A stretch of DNA of 64,000 nt from positions 33,657,501 through 33,721,500 of the forward strand of contig BRKX01000002.1 in NCBI GenBank assembly GCA_026008535.1. Direction: 5' to 3'. The DNA comes from Perilla frutescens (Eukaryota > Streptophyta > Magnoliopsida > Lamiales > Lamiaceae). A program made the translations under genes and the position numbers. The notes beneath the pieces are model-generated. The model made no database searches. It was not told the DNA's origin and worked only from the letters and a program-made list of their open reading frames with translations. Each line of letters begins with the position of its first letter. The first letter of the stretch is position 1. Positions 11,464-25,128 of the stretch are shown in pieces.

Positions 11464-14400
11464 ATGAGATGGTGATTTCGAGCAATTGAAATATTATTAT
11501 TTTTTGTTTAATTTTGTTTGAGCATTTGTGTTTTCTGATGGGTTAATTTTATTTCTTCATTTTGTATTTAGCTTGACAAGATTTGACATATTGAAAACAT
11601 AATTTTATGATTCTATGTTTGTAGCCATGATTATTCAAGAAATGTATTGATAATCTATTCCTTCGCTGAAGATTTCGTAAGAAGTGAAAACTTTTTTTAA
11701 AAATTATTGTTGATGGGGCTATACATCCGAATTCTATTTGATTTTGTTATGATAATTTTTGAGTTTTGGCAAAAATAACTACTGTAATAATATTTATATT
11801 TTTTAATTTTTGGAACTATGAATAGAAAAGTAAGAGTTGTGTTTCCAAATTAGAGAGGGATGGATTGAATAAGCCCATTTGAGACTTTGAGACAGCTCCA
11901 AAGCTTCGGGGTAACAGGCTAATGAATGAAATTGTCACTCTATCTATCTATTTTAGAAGGAAATTTGATGATTGAACTCCGATCTCAAAATTTCGTTTGT
12001 TCTAAACATGTTCAAAGTATTGATACGTCTTAATTTTAAGTTTTCATCGGTCCAATCTGAGTTATAAATTTCATCTTAAATGGGCAAAGCACATTTAAAA
12101 AAAAAAGAGGAAGAAAAAGAGTTAATTACGATCAATACACATCTTGCATTTTTTATTTTCGTAAAATAGACACTCCTAATTTTTATTTTATTTTTTTCAA
12201 CGAATGAAAACTAATGTAGCACAAAAAACATGTTGTTTCATAATACTATGAGAAAAAAAATCCACATCATCACAAAACGACATCGTATTGTGTCTAAACG
12301 AAAACTAAAGGAAAAATATAAAATTTTTATTTTTAAGTACAAAACAACGTCATTTTGTGATGAGATGAAAATATCATAATACGACCTTTTTTCAAGTCAA
12401 TTTTCCGCTTGTCGGAAAAAAAAAGTGGGGATGGCTATTTTGCAAAAAAAAATAATGCAAACTTGTGTTTTATAAATTTTTTAAGTTTCAGCCTAAATAG
12501 AAAATCATGTCAAAATTTGTGGATTTATTCGTTTTTTTTTTTTAATTCTTGTAGCATATTTTAAGATGAAATGAAGCATTATAATTTTTAGGATTTTAAG
12601 TAGTTGGGCTACAAGTGCCATCACATTATTCAGCAGGCCCAAGTTAAGTTACGGGCTCCACATAATAGTAATCTTGTAAATGTTAAGCTCATGGGAAATT
12701 CTATTCACAGCCCTATATTTAATTATAATATAAATATATTGTATGTAGATTATTTTATCCTTATAATAGCTCCGAAATATTTAAAAACCTCAAAAAAACT
12801 GTAGCCTCCTACAGTCCCCCACCTTGACCTAAGCCACCTTTCTCCATTATTAAAGAGATAAAAGCAAAAGTTAAAACTTAAAAGAGAAATAGAAGAAAAC
12901 ACGAGCACAAGAAGAGATTATTCATTAATAGTTCGAAGATATGGATTCAACTTTTTTTTACTCCGCGAGTGGTCAGACAAAAATTTTAATATATAGTTGG
13001 TTTCTAATTATGAATTTAAAATAGCTAATCTTATCAGTTTTTAAGAATTTGACAAGGCAATATTAATTTAAGAATATTTCACTCTTTAATTTTTTATATT
13101 GCATAATTGGTAAGGTTATTGGAGTGTTTGAGTCTCTCCCAATTCAAATTTATATTTCACAACACAAACTTTCTTAGAACTTACCGGTCATCTCTTTTAG
13201 GAGAAAGAATTTGTATGAATTAATACTTTCTTCTCTACACGTTCAGCCCCTCCTAATTTATTTTAATAACACGTGATTGTTGTGAAAAAGTCATTCATGA
13301 ATGAACTCATTCTAGATTCTTATAATTGGTATGTCTACGGAATGAATAGTATAATCAAATATCAGTTTTTTTATCTTATATAGTGAATATTTTATGTACT
13401 TGCAAATTTTCTTTTTAATTGAATAAATTGTACGTAGTACCTAATAAATATCAACACATGTCTTAATTTATTTTTTTATATATCTAAACGTCATTTTCTT
13501 TTTTAGTATGTGATTTTTTTTTCTAATTTTTTTAGCAAATTATAGTTTGTTTAGTTTATTGAAAATTTTTATTCTAAAATATTTAATTAATCAATATATA
13601 ATAATTTGTATGAGTTAATAAAAATATTTTTACTTCATAGAAAAATAGTTTAATATTTTCATTTGAATATATTAAATTATGTTAATTACATAAATACTTT
13701 ATATTGTATTATAATATATTTTTATATTATATTTATTTCGCATCACTTTCATTTTTCTTCAACATAATTATAAAAGATATCAAAATTTAATTTTAACATA
13801 TAGTTTTAACTTATTTTTTAAATAATATAAAAATAATTACAAAATAATAATAATAAATTATTTAATTTGATTTTAGGTTTATTTTTCTAAATATGATAAA
13901 ATAATATTATAAGACATGATTATGTATAAATATATCATATATTAATTTTTTGATTACTGTGAATAGCTAAACCCATGGGGTGGGTGGAATGATTTTTCTC
14001 CTTCCTTTAGGAATATGGATTCCATCTAGAATGGTGATTCTCGATTTTGAACCACACCAATCGTCGGAATGAGAATGAACGTGTGGATGGTCATTCAATT
14101 CCATTCCACCATACCAATCACATCCTAAAAATATATAAGGTGTGTATGAAACTAGAACAAGCAATCTTATAAATAACACCTTGGTAATTTTAAATATAAA
14201 CCCCATTTTACTCTTTGTAGCTCTCAAAATTAAAAATGTTATTTAAATATACATTTTTACCCTCATAACCCCTTCTATTTACAACTTTAAACCTAATCTT
14301 CCTATACCCAAAATCTCAAGAACATAACCACGTACATATTCTTATTTATTTTTGCTTTTGTTTCCATTCCCTCCTATATAATCACGAATTGTTGAGAAGT

Positions 14401-15340
14401 ATTGAAGAAAGCTCAAATGATAATACATTAGAACCTTCGTGTCTCGAGTTGGACTCTCATTACGACGTGTAAGACTTTTTTCAATTAATACTTTAACTGA
14501 TTATATGTGGATTTTTTTTTGTCTAGTTTTATGTTGATGTGGAATTGGATATATTGATTTTTTAACTTTACTTGTCAAGTAAGCTCTAGTTTTATGATTG
14601 TTTTATGTTTAGTACATGTACATTCCATCTCCTTTGCGCACAGTTTATATTAAAAAGTCTTACAGTTTGACAAAATTGATAATATGGAAGGTAGGAAATG
14701 GACATGTTAGACTAAACGAGGACAAAATGCATTGCATTACTTACAATTTAGAAACTTGAAGACTTTTACTAATGTTGTTATCCGAATTAACATGTTATGT
14801 TGTCATGAGTCATACTTATGATTCTACATTTAGGCATATTGTTTTTAAGAGAGTCTCTCAAAAGATTAAACCAAACATTTAAATTTATCACATGATCACA
14901 TCTAATATTTTCATATTTCTATCTCGTAGTCTTAGTATTACAGTGAGATTTACTACAAATATTCTTCACCCAAAATTCATTTCGGGCCTAATTATTACAT
15001 TATTAATTATTTCTCTAAAAAAAAAGAAGCAAAAAACATTACATTATTATTTGCGTAAAATAACAAATTGGCGTTACATTACTATTTGACTACTGTTAAA
15101 ATCTTCATCGAGGAAGTCCAAGGTAAAAACTTCGTATCATCCCACATCACTTGTAATTCAACTGTACAATTTATCTGATTATCAATAAATCCCACATTTC
15201 ATCTCAATTCTGAAGAAAATTTAACAATTCTCGTTTGAAGCCAATAAAAAAAGAAAAGAAAAAGAAATCAAATATATCGGCAGGGAAGGAAGATTTTGTG
15301 AATTAAAAAAATAATAAAAATCAATTATTGGGTTCTCACA
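11464..15340. other. Intergenic DNA, no gene recognised
   Basis: This is AT-rich sequence. A short near-palindrome CACAAAACGACATCGTATTG lies near 12276 and a related phrase near 12345; such ACGACGTCGTTTTG-like phrases are common in plant repeats. Around 13980-14130 repeated GGAATG/CATTCC phrases suggest a worn MITE, but no clean termini were found. Confidence 0.6.
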
Positions 15341-16637
15341 TCCAGCACCAAAATTGCTCCGCGGAACTCAGCTCTCTTGTATAGATCATACTTGAATACG
15401 CGATTCATATGTAATTACACTTTGGCCCTTGCAGATTTTCTTTCCAAGTTTTTTGCTTCAATAGTTTCTGCAAATCCGACCAATTTCTTAGGCTCCGCGT
15501 TGTTCTTCAATTTTCCGTCAACTACAAGGTCCATTGGTTGCCGATTTTATAATTTATCTGAAAAATATTTGATTTTTGCCTTTTCTATTGTTCAGTTGTC
15601 TATTGTTGAAAACCCTAGGGACAGCTTTTCCTCTTCTTGATCGTAAGTAGTAAAAAGTTTAGACAGCGATGCGTGTAGTTTGCTTATTTTTTGGTGCCAC
15701 AAATGAGAAAGAAGTGTTGTTAGTGAAGAATCCGAGTGCCTCATGTTCTTGAGTTTTAAATTTGTTAATGCTTCCATCATCTTCTCCCTGTTCTGTGGTT
15801 TTATGATGGCATTAACATATCGAGTATGAATTTCTTTATATGAAGTGGGTTTTGCTTGTCATACATTTCTGTATCAATTTTTGTTGTTTGGCTTTCCTGT
15901 TGATCAATGAATTCATGCTGAAATGCTAGGGGTCTATGAAATTGGAAATGAGTTCAGATTTCTGTCTATTAACTGATTAGTTTTGAAGTAGCCATGGGAA
16001 AGGAATAGGGAAGAAGAGAGAAGAGAATGGTTTAGTTATGTGGTTTACATTATCAATGGATGTGTTGCACGGAAGTTGCTCCGTGTTCCATTTTTTTAAA
16101 TGTATTGAAGTTTAAAATTTTATTTTCACTATTCTTTTTGAGGTGGGGAGCCCCTGCTAAGCCCTGCTAGTCAGAAATGCATTGAATGTTCAAGGCAATG
16201 ACAAAAACTTTAAGCCATCAAATTCAAAGGCTGTAAGCTTGCATGTTTTTTATGCTTCACAGCAAGGATATTCCGGACTTGATGCTTAGCTCTTGGGCTC
16301 CCTTATTTATTTCATTTTAGCTATGTGCTTTTTTAGTACTAAGTTATAGCATTGCGTTTGTTAGAGTTTGAGATTACCTTAAATTTTTACTGCTGCAGTC
16401 CTAGATTAGGTGTTGGAAGTCTTGGCATGAAGTATGACTGCTATTCTTTTTTTGCTTCCTGTTTCTATCACTCTGCTTGTGTGTGTTTGTTGGTAGTTTG
16501 CCATGCAATACATCAGGATTTCAGAATTTAATGGGTTGGCCCTTTTACTTTTTGTTCACTTTAATGCTCGTTTTGATAATTTACATTCTAATTCTGCTGT
16601 TTTCTGGTGTCTAGATATTTATTGCCCTTGAGCCTAC
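15341..16637 (+). other. 5' untranslated region of the BAG6-like gene with a leader intron
   Basis: A likely noncoding first exon ends at 15642 before GTAAGT. The next acceptor is CTAG ending at 16614, leaving a 23-base leader before the ATG. The transcription start (about 15340-15400) is a guess from base composition. Confidence 0.5.
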
Positions 16638-19600
16638 ATGGCAAATCTGCAGGCAGGAGAAGGTCCAAGTTCAGGAGATGTCTCTGCTGAAAGTTCTGAA
16701 TCTACTCTTCAGCTCAATATCAAGACCCTGGACTCACGAATTTTCAATTTCCATATTGATAAGAATGTAAATCGTTAATTAATATTGTTGCAGTTTTTAT
16801 CTTCTACGATCTAGCCTTTCTAAAAAAGTCCAGGTTGAAGTTTTCCATTAGGTTATGTCTTGATATAATTATCTTCTTAGAAGCCTGAATTTATCTATAT
16901 GGAATATATGAACATGAACACAACACAAAATGATCCTTTATAAATGAATGTGTTTTGGTTATCTTTTGTTTTAATCATTCAATGAGAGATGCTTTTTGCA
17001 GCATAGTTATGGTGTTCCTTAAGGGTTGTTTGAATGATCTGTAAAGTACGATAAAAACTCATTGCAGCACGGGTTGTCTAATTTTCACTAGATCTGATTG
17101 CATGAACCTGTAGGGTACTTTAGAGTATCACTAGATTTGAGTGCATGGACCTGTAATACTTTAGAGTACTAACTGCGGTATCATTCCTTGATTTGCACAT
17201 ACCAGATTGTAGTCTCAGCGTTCAAGGAGAAAATAGCTAGTCAACTTGGCATTCCTGTTCAGCAGCAACGGCTCATTTTCAGGGGCAAGGTCTTGAAGGA
17301 TGATCATCTTCTTTCAGAATATAGTATCCTGCTCATTTTTGCACTGCCTATATATTCTACCTCACTCGGAACTGAGAAAATATCAACAACCTATTATTAA
17401 GTTCAGTCATTTTACTTTCCACTGTAAAGGTGAGAGTTAGCGTTCCCATGGGGATCAGTGTAATGTGTATATAGACATATTAATGGCATTGGCACCTGTA
17501 AGATCAGTTGCAGTTGTTTATCTCAGGATGAACAAAAAAGGCTCATTTCTGGACCCTTGGCTTTTTAGAAATTCAATATATTATGTGAAGGAGGGTAGGC
17601 GGTCTATTCTTGTAAATTTTCTGCATCTGCCTCTTTTTGTATAATTTATGATTAGAGATTTTCATTCTTCAATCTGGATAAAAGAAAACTCTTTTGCTAA
17701 TGGTAGTATCATGTTCAAGCTCGGGTTAACATGCATGTTATTATCTTTATACTAAAAAGCTTATTTACAATATCCTGGTCTTCCTTGTGGTACTATGTGT
17801 TCCCCAGTTCCCCTGTAATATATCTATGTTATATTCTATTTGTGGTGCCTACCTTAACTAAATAACAGATGTGGAGAATGGGGATACATTGCATGTAGTT
17901 GAAAGGCAGCCACAGCCCGCACCAGGACCCAATGCAGGTGAAGGTTGCATCTTCATTTACAATTCCACTGATGACATAAACAGTCTGATATGGCTGAAGA
18001 GTTTTATTTTTTTTATCATTTTCAGTTCCTTTTGTAGCGGGACAGGATTCTGCTTCTGGTGGCTCACACAATCGTATTGGGCAAATTGCTCACAGTGTAG
18101 TATTAGGGACACTAAATGTTGGAGAACAGGGGGAAGCTACTGTCCCAGATTTAAGTCGGGTATGTTTGTGCAGCTATGCTAGATTTACTCCATTCATTTG
18201 ATGATGGAAGTATCGAAACTAGTATCTCTCAAAGCAATTGATTAGTATGCACTTTTTAGGTCATTGGTGCAGTACTTAATTCTGTAGGACTTGGCAACCT
18301 GGCAGGAGGCGTTCAACCTGGTGTTCTGGTAGTGGCTAATTTTAGTTTTTGAGTAGATTTCTTCTATTATGAGTGTGTAAGAGATGCTGTGCAGGTTTAT
18401 ATATGTTATATGTGCGGTTAACTTACAATTTACCCAGCTTAAATGTCTAGCTTACTTGTATGATGCACATTGACGGAACTCTTATGACTAGATCATGCTA
18501 CTTGGAATTCAGAGCCTTTTTTCCATTGGGCGTTGAATATGAGAGTATGAATGGTTATGTTCTTTTGTTCAGGCTTCTCAAGGCAATGGAACAGAAGAAT
18601 CACGATCTAATGCTGGTAGTCAGAATCAGACTGGGAATCAGTCATTCCCTTCACAAGCAGCAATTGCGATTCCAACACTGAACATGGTAGGAAATCTGTT
18701 TTCAACATGCCTTAAAACTTTATTCTTGGTTCTACCCTAACCATTTCTTTCTTTTAATCAGCCAATACCTGATGCGCTGACCACGATTACTGAGTTCATG
18801 AATCAAATGGAGTTGGCACTTTCACAAAATGGTAATTACTTGCTGTTCTTAAGTTTTGATCGTTGAAGTGTAATATGTCTCACTAAGGTTCCATTGTCTA
18901 AAATTCAGGCACTCAACAAAACCAAACGCCAACTGCCAACAGCAATTCACCTGCTTCTGAATTGCCTAGAAATTCTCGTGGATATCCAACAGTTGAGGCT
19001 CTTAACATTGTTCTACAACATGCCCAAAATCTTCTTCGCGACACTGCTGTCCCAGCATTATCTGTAAGCATCATTGTAATAAAATTATAATTTATTCCTC
19101 CTTCAGTTTGGTATTCTCTCTTCATCCATCCATTTATAATATCCTGCTACTTTGCTTTGTAGAACACTGCTGGCCATTTGAACCAAGTGAGAGGTTCAAG
19201 TGACCCTTCACTAAGGGAGCAAGTTCAAACAGAATCTATGCGCTTAGGTGTTGCCATGCAGCACTTGGGTGCACTTCTTCTAGAGTTGGGGAGGACCATT
19301 TTGACGCTCCGCGTGGGACAATCTCCTGTATGTCCTTTCTTTTGAATTCAACAGCTGACCATTTGCTGGCTACGAGTTATTTAACATTCTTCTGGTGCTT
19401 GTGCAGGATGAATCTTTTGTTAATGCCGGACCTGCTGTTTATATATCCCCATCAGGGCCTAATCCAATTATGGTTCAGGTTTGTAATTCGATCACTGTTA
19501 ATTTACATTGCTCGAATTCCTGCTTGCAGTCTATCCACGCTCACAATCATCAAGATTTTCAAACAGCAGAGTTTTCCTGAATGGGTACAATTGATTTTAT

Positions 19601-22600
19601 TAAATGTCTCGTATTGGTTGGGTAAAATGGCATGTGCCACTTTATTAAGGTGAGGGAAACAATCCCCTTACAAGCCAGTTTGTGAGGGTGAGTTAGGCCC
19701 AATATCCATTTATAACATGATATCAGAGCCAAACCAAGTTTCAATGTTGGAAGCCCTCAACATCGTTTCAATTTATGGTATAGTTCCATGCTGCGCTTGA
19801 GGGGGCGTATTAAATGTCCCAAATTGGTTGGGTAAAGTGGCATATGCCACTTTACTAAGGTGAGGGCAATCCTCCCCTTACAAGCTAGTTTGTGAGGGTG
19901 AGTTAGGCCCAATATCCATTTATAACAGATTTGATCAAATATCTTAGCTTGAAACAGTTTGCTCCTAGTGTGCTGATGTTATCTGCTAATATGCTTCATA
20001 TTGCAATGTAGTGCACTACCCTCGATTGTTTGTTTTGAGCTGATTTGTCTAGATAATCTATCAAGTTCTGCATCCATGAATCTCATTCCTAGCCTATGAA
20101 TTGTTTACATGTGTGTATGTGTGTGTTTTCGCTCTTCTATTGTGCTACTTCTGTCATATTTTTTGACGAGTTCGATTTAGATTTATGGTTGTTATGCTGG
20201 ATTTTCAGCCTTTTCCTCTTCAAAGTAGATCTCTTTTCGGTGCTCTATCTGGTGTTGCACCGAGTCCTGTGGCTATGGGTACAGTTGGTGTTGGCAATGT
20301 TGCAAGGAATGTAAATATCCATATTCATACTGGTAGGTCATTTGTAAGAATGCATGCCTTTTCTAGTCTTCTTTATAGTCATGGTTCTTGCTGTCTCATT
20401 GGAATCTACTTCAAACAGGAGCTTCTCTTGCACCTCTTATTTCCACAGCAGCTAACAGGGCACATAATGGGGAAGAGGCGAGAGGAGAACGAGTAAATGG
20501 AACTGATTCTGGGGAATCTGGTCAAGCACGACCTTCATCGAGAATTAATATCACTGCGCCTACTGTTCCATCAAGACCTGCCACAGTTTCCACTTCTAGT
20601 GATGTGCGACCCGGTCCTGGTGTTTCACAGGCTTCTGATCCTAATTCTATTTCCTCAATTATTGCTGGGATAACTTCTCAACTCGGAAGAATGCCCACAA
20701 ACAGACAGAATGAAAATAATGCACCATCAGGTATGCACATTGGAAAATATCAATTGCTATGCCTCAATTTAAATTGAACAGTCTGACTCGTCATGGTCAA
20801 TTGTAGAGGGTCCAGTGCATCACGACCAACCTGTTGGTGGCTCTAGAGAAGATGAAGTGAGCTTTCGGCAAAGGAATCTGTCCAGTAGCGGTGTTGGAGA
20901 AACCAATACAAATTTACCTAATGTCCCTATTATGGATGAACAGAAGGTAAAATAGGATAACAAATTGATTTAATTGCATGTGATTCTTATTGCATTTGTG
21001 GACTTGTAGTAACAGACATTGAACTGCCAGGAAAAAACTGAACCTTCTACCAGTTCTCTGGGAGGTCCTCATAATGCACCCATTATGTCTGATCATGCTG
21101 AAAGCCACAAGATACTGGCAGGATCTGGTCACAGTAATGATAATCCAGATGGATCTTCAGGTGTGCCTCTTGGATTGGGTTTGGGAGGCCTTCAGCCTAA
21201 GGTAACTTGGTTTTTCTATTTTTCCCAGCTTGGCCTGTTGTTCGTGTTTGGGACTGCCACATCACAATTTAGATGCTTTTACTTATTAATCAGTTGCAGA
21301 TCTTGGTTTCAGCTTTCCTTTTAAAAATGTGTCTAGTTTTTGTAAAACTTGTTTCCTTCCATGATCATGCCAAATTTTGCAGTTTTTAATTTTTCTATCT
21401 GTCCGTGCTTGTTGAAATTACTTGCATTCGGTGCTTGGATGAATGATTTTACATGGGCTTATATCTGCACCTTCAGGCGAGCGCAGCCAATGATGCTTAT
21501 TAATTTCTGCCTATGTTTGATACCCAGTCTAGTTTGATGTGAACTGTTAGTCTGTTACTACGATGCAGTGATGTGCATATTTTCTTCATGCCTGTTTCTC
21601 TCTCATTATCACTTATGTTAATTCTTTTTTGATAATGTGTGTAGAGGCGAAGTAGGCAGGCTACAACCCAGGACAAGATCAGCGGCGGTGCAAGTTCTAG
21701 TAATCAGGACAAGACTTCTATAGCAGTTGGACAACAGGTTTTGCAATCTCTTGCATCACTTTCTACAGGGGGAAATTTGAATCCTCCATCTTCCCAGGAG
21801 ATGTTGGACCTTGCCCGTGGAGGAACAGAAAGTGCGCCTGCAGCAAGCCAGAATGCTGATGAACCCAGTGATGTAGTGGATGCAATGTCTCAAGTTCTGC
21901 ACAGTCCTTCTCTGGATGGTCTATTGGCTGGAGTATCAAGGCAAACTGGGGTTGGTTCCCCAGATATGTTGAGAAATATGTTCCAGCAATTTACTCAAAA
22001 TCCGGCAATGAGAAGTACGTTGAATCAAATGGCCCAGCAGTTGGACGGTCAAAATCTTGGAAACATGTTTTCAGGTTTAGATGGCAGAGGTCAAGGTGGA
22101 GGGATTGATTTGTCAGGAATGATGCAGCAAATGATGCCTATTGTTTCTCAAGCTTTAGGGGGCATGTCATCTCTTTCTCAACAAAATCATCCATCAGAGT
22201 CGGTGCCCTTCGAGAATAGTTCAAGAAACATGCTACCAATTAATGATGATCCTCAGGTTTGTATAACAGATTTCGCAGATGATTCGAGGATATATCTAAC
22301 ATTCTTGGACTAGGCTTGAATGTGTTAGCGCCACTAAAGTGCAGAATCCTGACATCTTAAAATTATTCATAATATTACTAAAAAATTTGTTACAACTCAC
22401 AATTGAATATGACTTCCATAATTATTTTTTGGCCTGCCTATACCACTCGATTTTATTTGTCGCCAATGCCCGCAAACTTTTGTTTCATACTCTTAGAATT
22501 GCACTATTTACTGCCCAGAAGCTTCTTAATTATTATTAAAGCGTATATCAGTTCTTTTCTTCATTTTTTTCTTTACATAAGTTTGTCCTTGTAGCACATA

Positions 22601-23080
22601 TCCTCAGTGAACACATTAGCAAGACCAAGTTTCTTATGTTGATTATAGTGTAGGTGATATTTTTACTTGGAAAAACTGTTTTTTTTTTTCTTGCTCGAAA
22701 TATATCGTCTTTCATTTCTAAGTTGGAAAATTCTTTCACATGATAGCATATTCTTGCTCGTGTCCCTATTATAGCAGGTTGATCTCCAACCAGTGGTGCA
22801 GAGGCTTGAAGATCAAGCTTCGCCTCATGAAATTTTTCGTTCTGTGGCATCCCAGGCAATGCACCTCTTTAATGGTGGCAATGAAGAGGAACACATTTTG
22901 AATGAATTATGCAGTCAGGGTGGGCTTGCACAGGTTAGCATCTTGCATTTCACTTTTTCATGCGTATGGCTTGTTATGTTATGCTCCACTCGTAAATTTC
23001 TTCTTGTTAATTTGCAGGAGTTCGTGGAGATGCTTCATCTTGATATATCACGGAGACTTCGTGATGAAACGGGATCTTAG
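16638..23080 (+). CDS. BAG6-like ubiquitin-like-domain protein (17 coding exons, 895 aa)
   Basis: Coding exons: 16638-16766, 17206-17323, 17869-17937, 18026-18159, 18260-18328, 18573-18686, 18762-18831, 18909-19063, 19163-19327, 19407-19478, 20209-20332, 20419-20730, 20807-20946, 21016-21201, 21645-22256, 22778-22933, 23018-23080. They sum to 2688 bases with consistent phase. Residues about 24-98 form a ubiquitin-like domain (QQRLIFRGKVLKDDHLLSEY, then VENGDTLHVV). The rest is low-complexity, rich in Ser, Gln, Asn, Gly and Pro, with a conserved helical patch near TESMRLGVAMQHLGALLLEL. The architecture matches plant homologues of BAG6/Scythe, a chaperone that in animals guides mislocalised and tail-anchored membrane proteins in the cytosol; that role is inferred here. 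The second intron (17324-17868) is U12-like, and a TRIM element sits in intron 10. The start fits because the UBL begins soon after it and the 5' leader contains a splice acceptor. Confidence 0.93.
17324..17868 (+). other. U12-type GT-AG intron (BAG6-like gene, intron 2)
   Basis: The donor reads GTATCCTGCT (U12 consensus RTATCCTTT). Before the acceptor lies TACCTTAAC, near the U12 branch consensus TTCCTTAAC, with the branch A (about 17857) 11 bases from the end AACAG. There is no long pyrimidine tract. The splice keeps the UBL frame (SEY, then NVENGD). Confidence 0.8.
19598..19927. mobile_element. TRIM retrotransposon (330 bp) in BAG6-like intron 10
   Basis: Two direct repeats of exactly 120 bases (19598-19717 and 19808-19927) flank a 90-base core. 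Directly after the first repeat is TGATATCAGAGCC, a primer-binding site for initiator tRNA-Met. A purine-rich GAGGGGGCG precedes the second. A perfect 5-bp duplication GATTT lies at 19593-19597 and 19928-19932. This is the layout of a terminal-repeat retrotransposon in miniature, which has no genes and depends on others to move. The repeats begin TATTAAATGTC rather than TG, if the GATTT duplication sets the border. Confidence 0.92.
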
Positions 23081-23933
23081 GAGAAGGGGTTCTCCGTGTT
23101 GGTTTGACATTAACCTTCATATGTGTTTTATGTTTACCCCGACTACCATCCCCGTTGCTATTTATTAGCTCGACTATGTGCTTGACCCTTGCAGTTCTCA
23201 TTGTCTTTATCTAACGCGCCACACACTCACCCGGGCTGAAGCTCTCTTTTGTCAGGTTGGATCTTATTTATAATCGTGACAATCTAAAATCAGACTCCAG
23301 ACATGATAGAGCTCTGATGTAGTTTGTTGATGAAATCGATTTAAGCCATTGTACATTTTTTCCCTAGTTTTTGGTGATGGTGTTACTATGCTTCCCTAAC
23401 TCTACACTCGATTATTCGATCTAAATTTCATCAGCTCGTCGATGCAATTTGTGATGCATCCAATATATGCTTCTTCGAATATTGGAATCAAATCTCATGT
23501 TAACGAGTATTATTTTTTCTTGAGATTTTCTTGTCCATGTCTCTGCGAAAGATAGTCCCGATTCTCTTGCACAACAATAGGTAAAAAAATTTCTCATAAA
23601 ATGCAACTTCTTATACCTTTTGTGATACAATCAATGTATTAAGTTGCAATTGTATAAATCTATCGTTTCATTTACTTTATTATAACGTTATTCTTTTATG
23701 ACAATAGAGAAATAGATGCATGCGGATTAGTTTTGTTAAAGTGATCGATTTTTAGATTATTAATAAAATAGTAAATAAAATAGAGGGGTAATTGCTAACA
23801 AGTTTATGATCTTTAGGCATTTTTTCAACTTGATATTACATTTTCAATTTTAATAATGCTAGCAACATATTTTCGATTAACTGCAACTCAATGTACGTCC
23901 CAAATCCAATAAAGTAGCTTGTATTAATGGGAT
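23081..23933. other. 3' untranslated region of the BAG6-like gene and spacer
   Basis: No further coding sequence is seen. The 3' end probably lies within 23200-23650, but no single poly(A) signal stands out. Confidence 0.5.
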
Positions 23934-24757
23934 TAGGGATGTCAAACGGGCCAACCCGTCAGTTTCGGGCCAACCCTATCGGGTTATCGGGCTATTCGGT
24001 TCGGGCTATTTCAGGCTGAAATTTTTTCGGGCTAAAAATTATTGGCCCTAACCCTAACACTTCGGTTTTCGGGCTAGCCCATCGGGCCGATATATTTCCG
24101 ATAAAAATTAAATTCTTTTCTAGTCCCATGAAAAAATACCCAGTAGTTATTAATACAACTCCAAAGCTCAATTGAAGCTACATTATCAGAAAAAATGAAC
24201 TAAAAAATTATGACTACATCCAAATCAAGAAAGAACGAATCCAAAAAGGTAAATTCTCAAATAAAATATAAGTCTTCACACTTTTTACATAACGAAATTG
24301 AAAACAGTTTATCAAACTATAAATTTCAAGCACGTGTTATGGTTAATTTTCAAACCAATTTTACATCTTAGTAGTTTGTTGAACTGAAATCATTATTTTA
24401 TTTATTCGTTATCTTTGAAAAAAAAATAGAAATCAACAAACACAAAATTTTCAACCCATTTGTAAAGAAGCATCAAAGTAACCATTAAATCACACCTTCA
24501 CAAATCATTCAACCTCAATTCTAGCTTAAGACAATATATGATTGAAATAGGCGACGACACTTCTCAGTTATCTCTAGCATTTAGGGTTGAAGACTGGGTT
24601 TTAAGTAAATATATTTTTTTTCAAAGAAACCCCCAGCCCAACGGGCTAGCCCATTCGATTAAAATTCAATTCGGTCCTAAAAACATTGATCCTAACCCAC
24701 CTTTTTTTCGGACGGTTCGGAACGGCCCATCGATTTTGGATTAGATTGACATCCCTA
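23934..24757. mobile_element. hAT-like MITE (824 bp) between the BAG6-like gene and CTU1
   Basis: The element has perfect 12-bp inverted ends TAGGGATGTCAA / TTGACATCCCTA. The 8-base flanks AATGGGAT (23926-23933) and GATGTGAT (24758-24765) agree at six of eight positions, fitting an aged hAT target duplication. Both end regions are rich in CGGGCTA/GGGCC phrases that are inverted relative to each other. There is no transposase; it would need one in trans. Confidence 0.8.
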
Positions 24758-25128
24758 GATGTGATGCTATAGTAAAGAGATTTAGGTTAATTTCGGTTTA
24801 ATTTCACTCAAATTAGGGTGTGTATAAAATCACATACAAGATAATTAAATTTAACTATGATTATAAAATTTACTCTTTACATCCACCTCCAAATCCTCCA
24901 TCTAAATACATCCTCTCCTTTTCTTCTAAATCTTGAAAATAAGTAGAATCAATAAAGCATGAAAAAAATAATTTTATGATTATATTCCTGCAATGACAAT
25001 TATTTCTCAAATTCTGATCTAAAATAAATTTGAACTGCGATTATAAGAAATTCTTGAAGTGCTTTAAAATCATTCAAATTCAAAAAAGAAAAAAAGAAGA
25101 AAAAAAAGGCAGCACCAGTTTCGCTGAT

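Noticed and set aside
12270..12400. Inverted repeat with ACGACATCG phrases as a MITE
   Set aside because: The phrases are short and no terminal repeats or duplication were found.
15377..15640. 87-residue + frame upstream of the BAG6-like gene
   Set aside because: It starts at a non-ATG codon in a noncoding first exon and shows no similarity.
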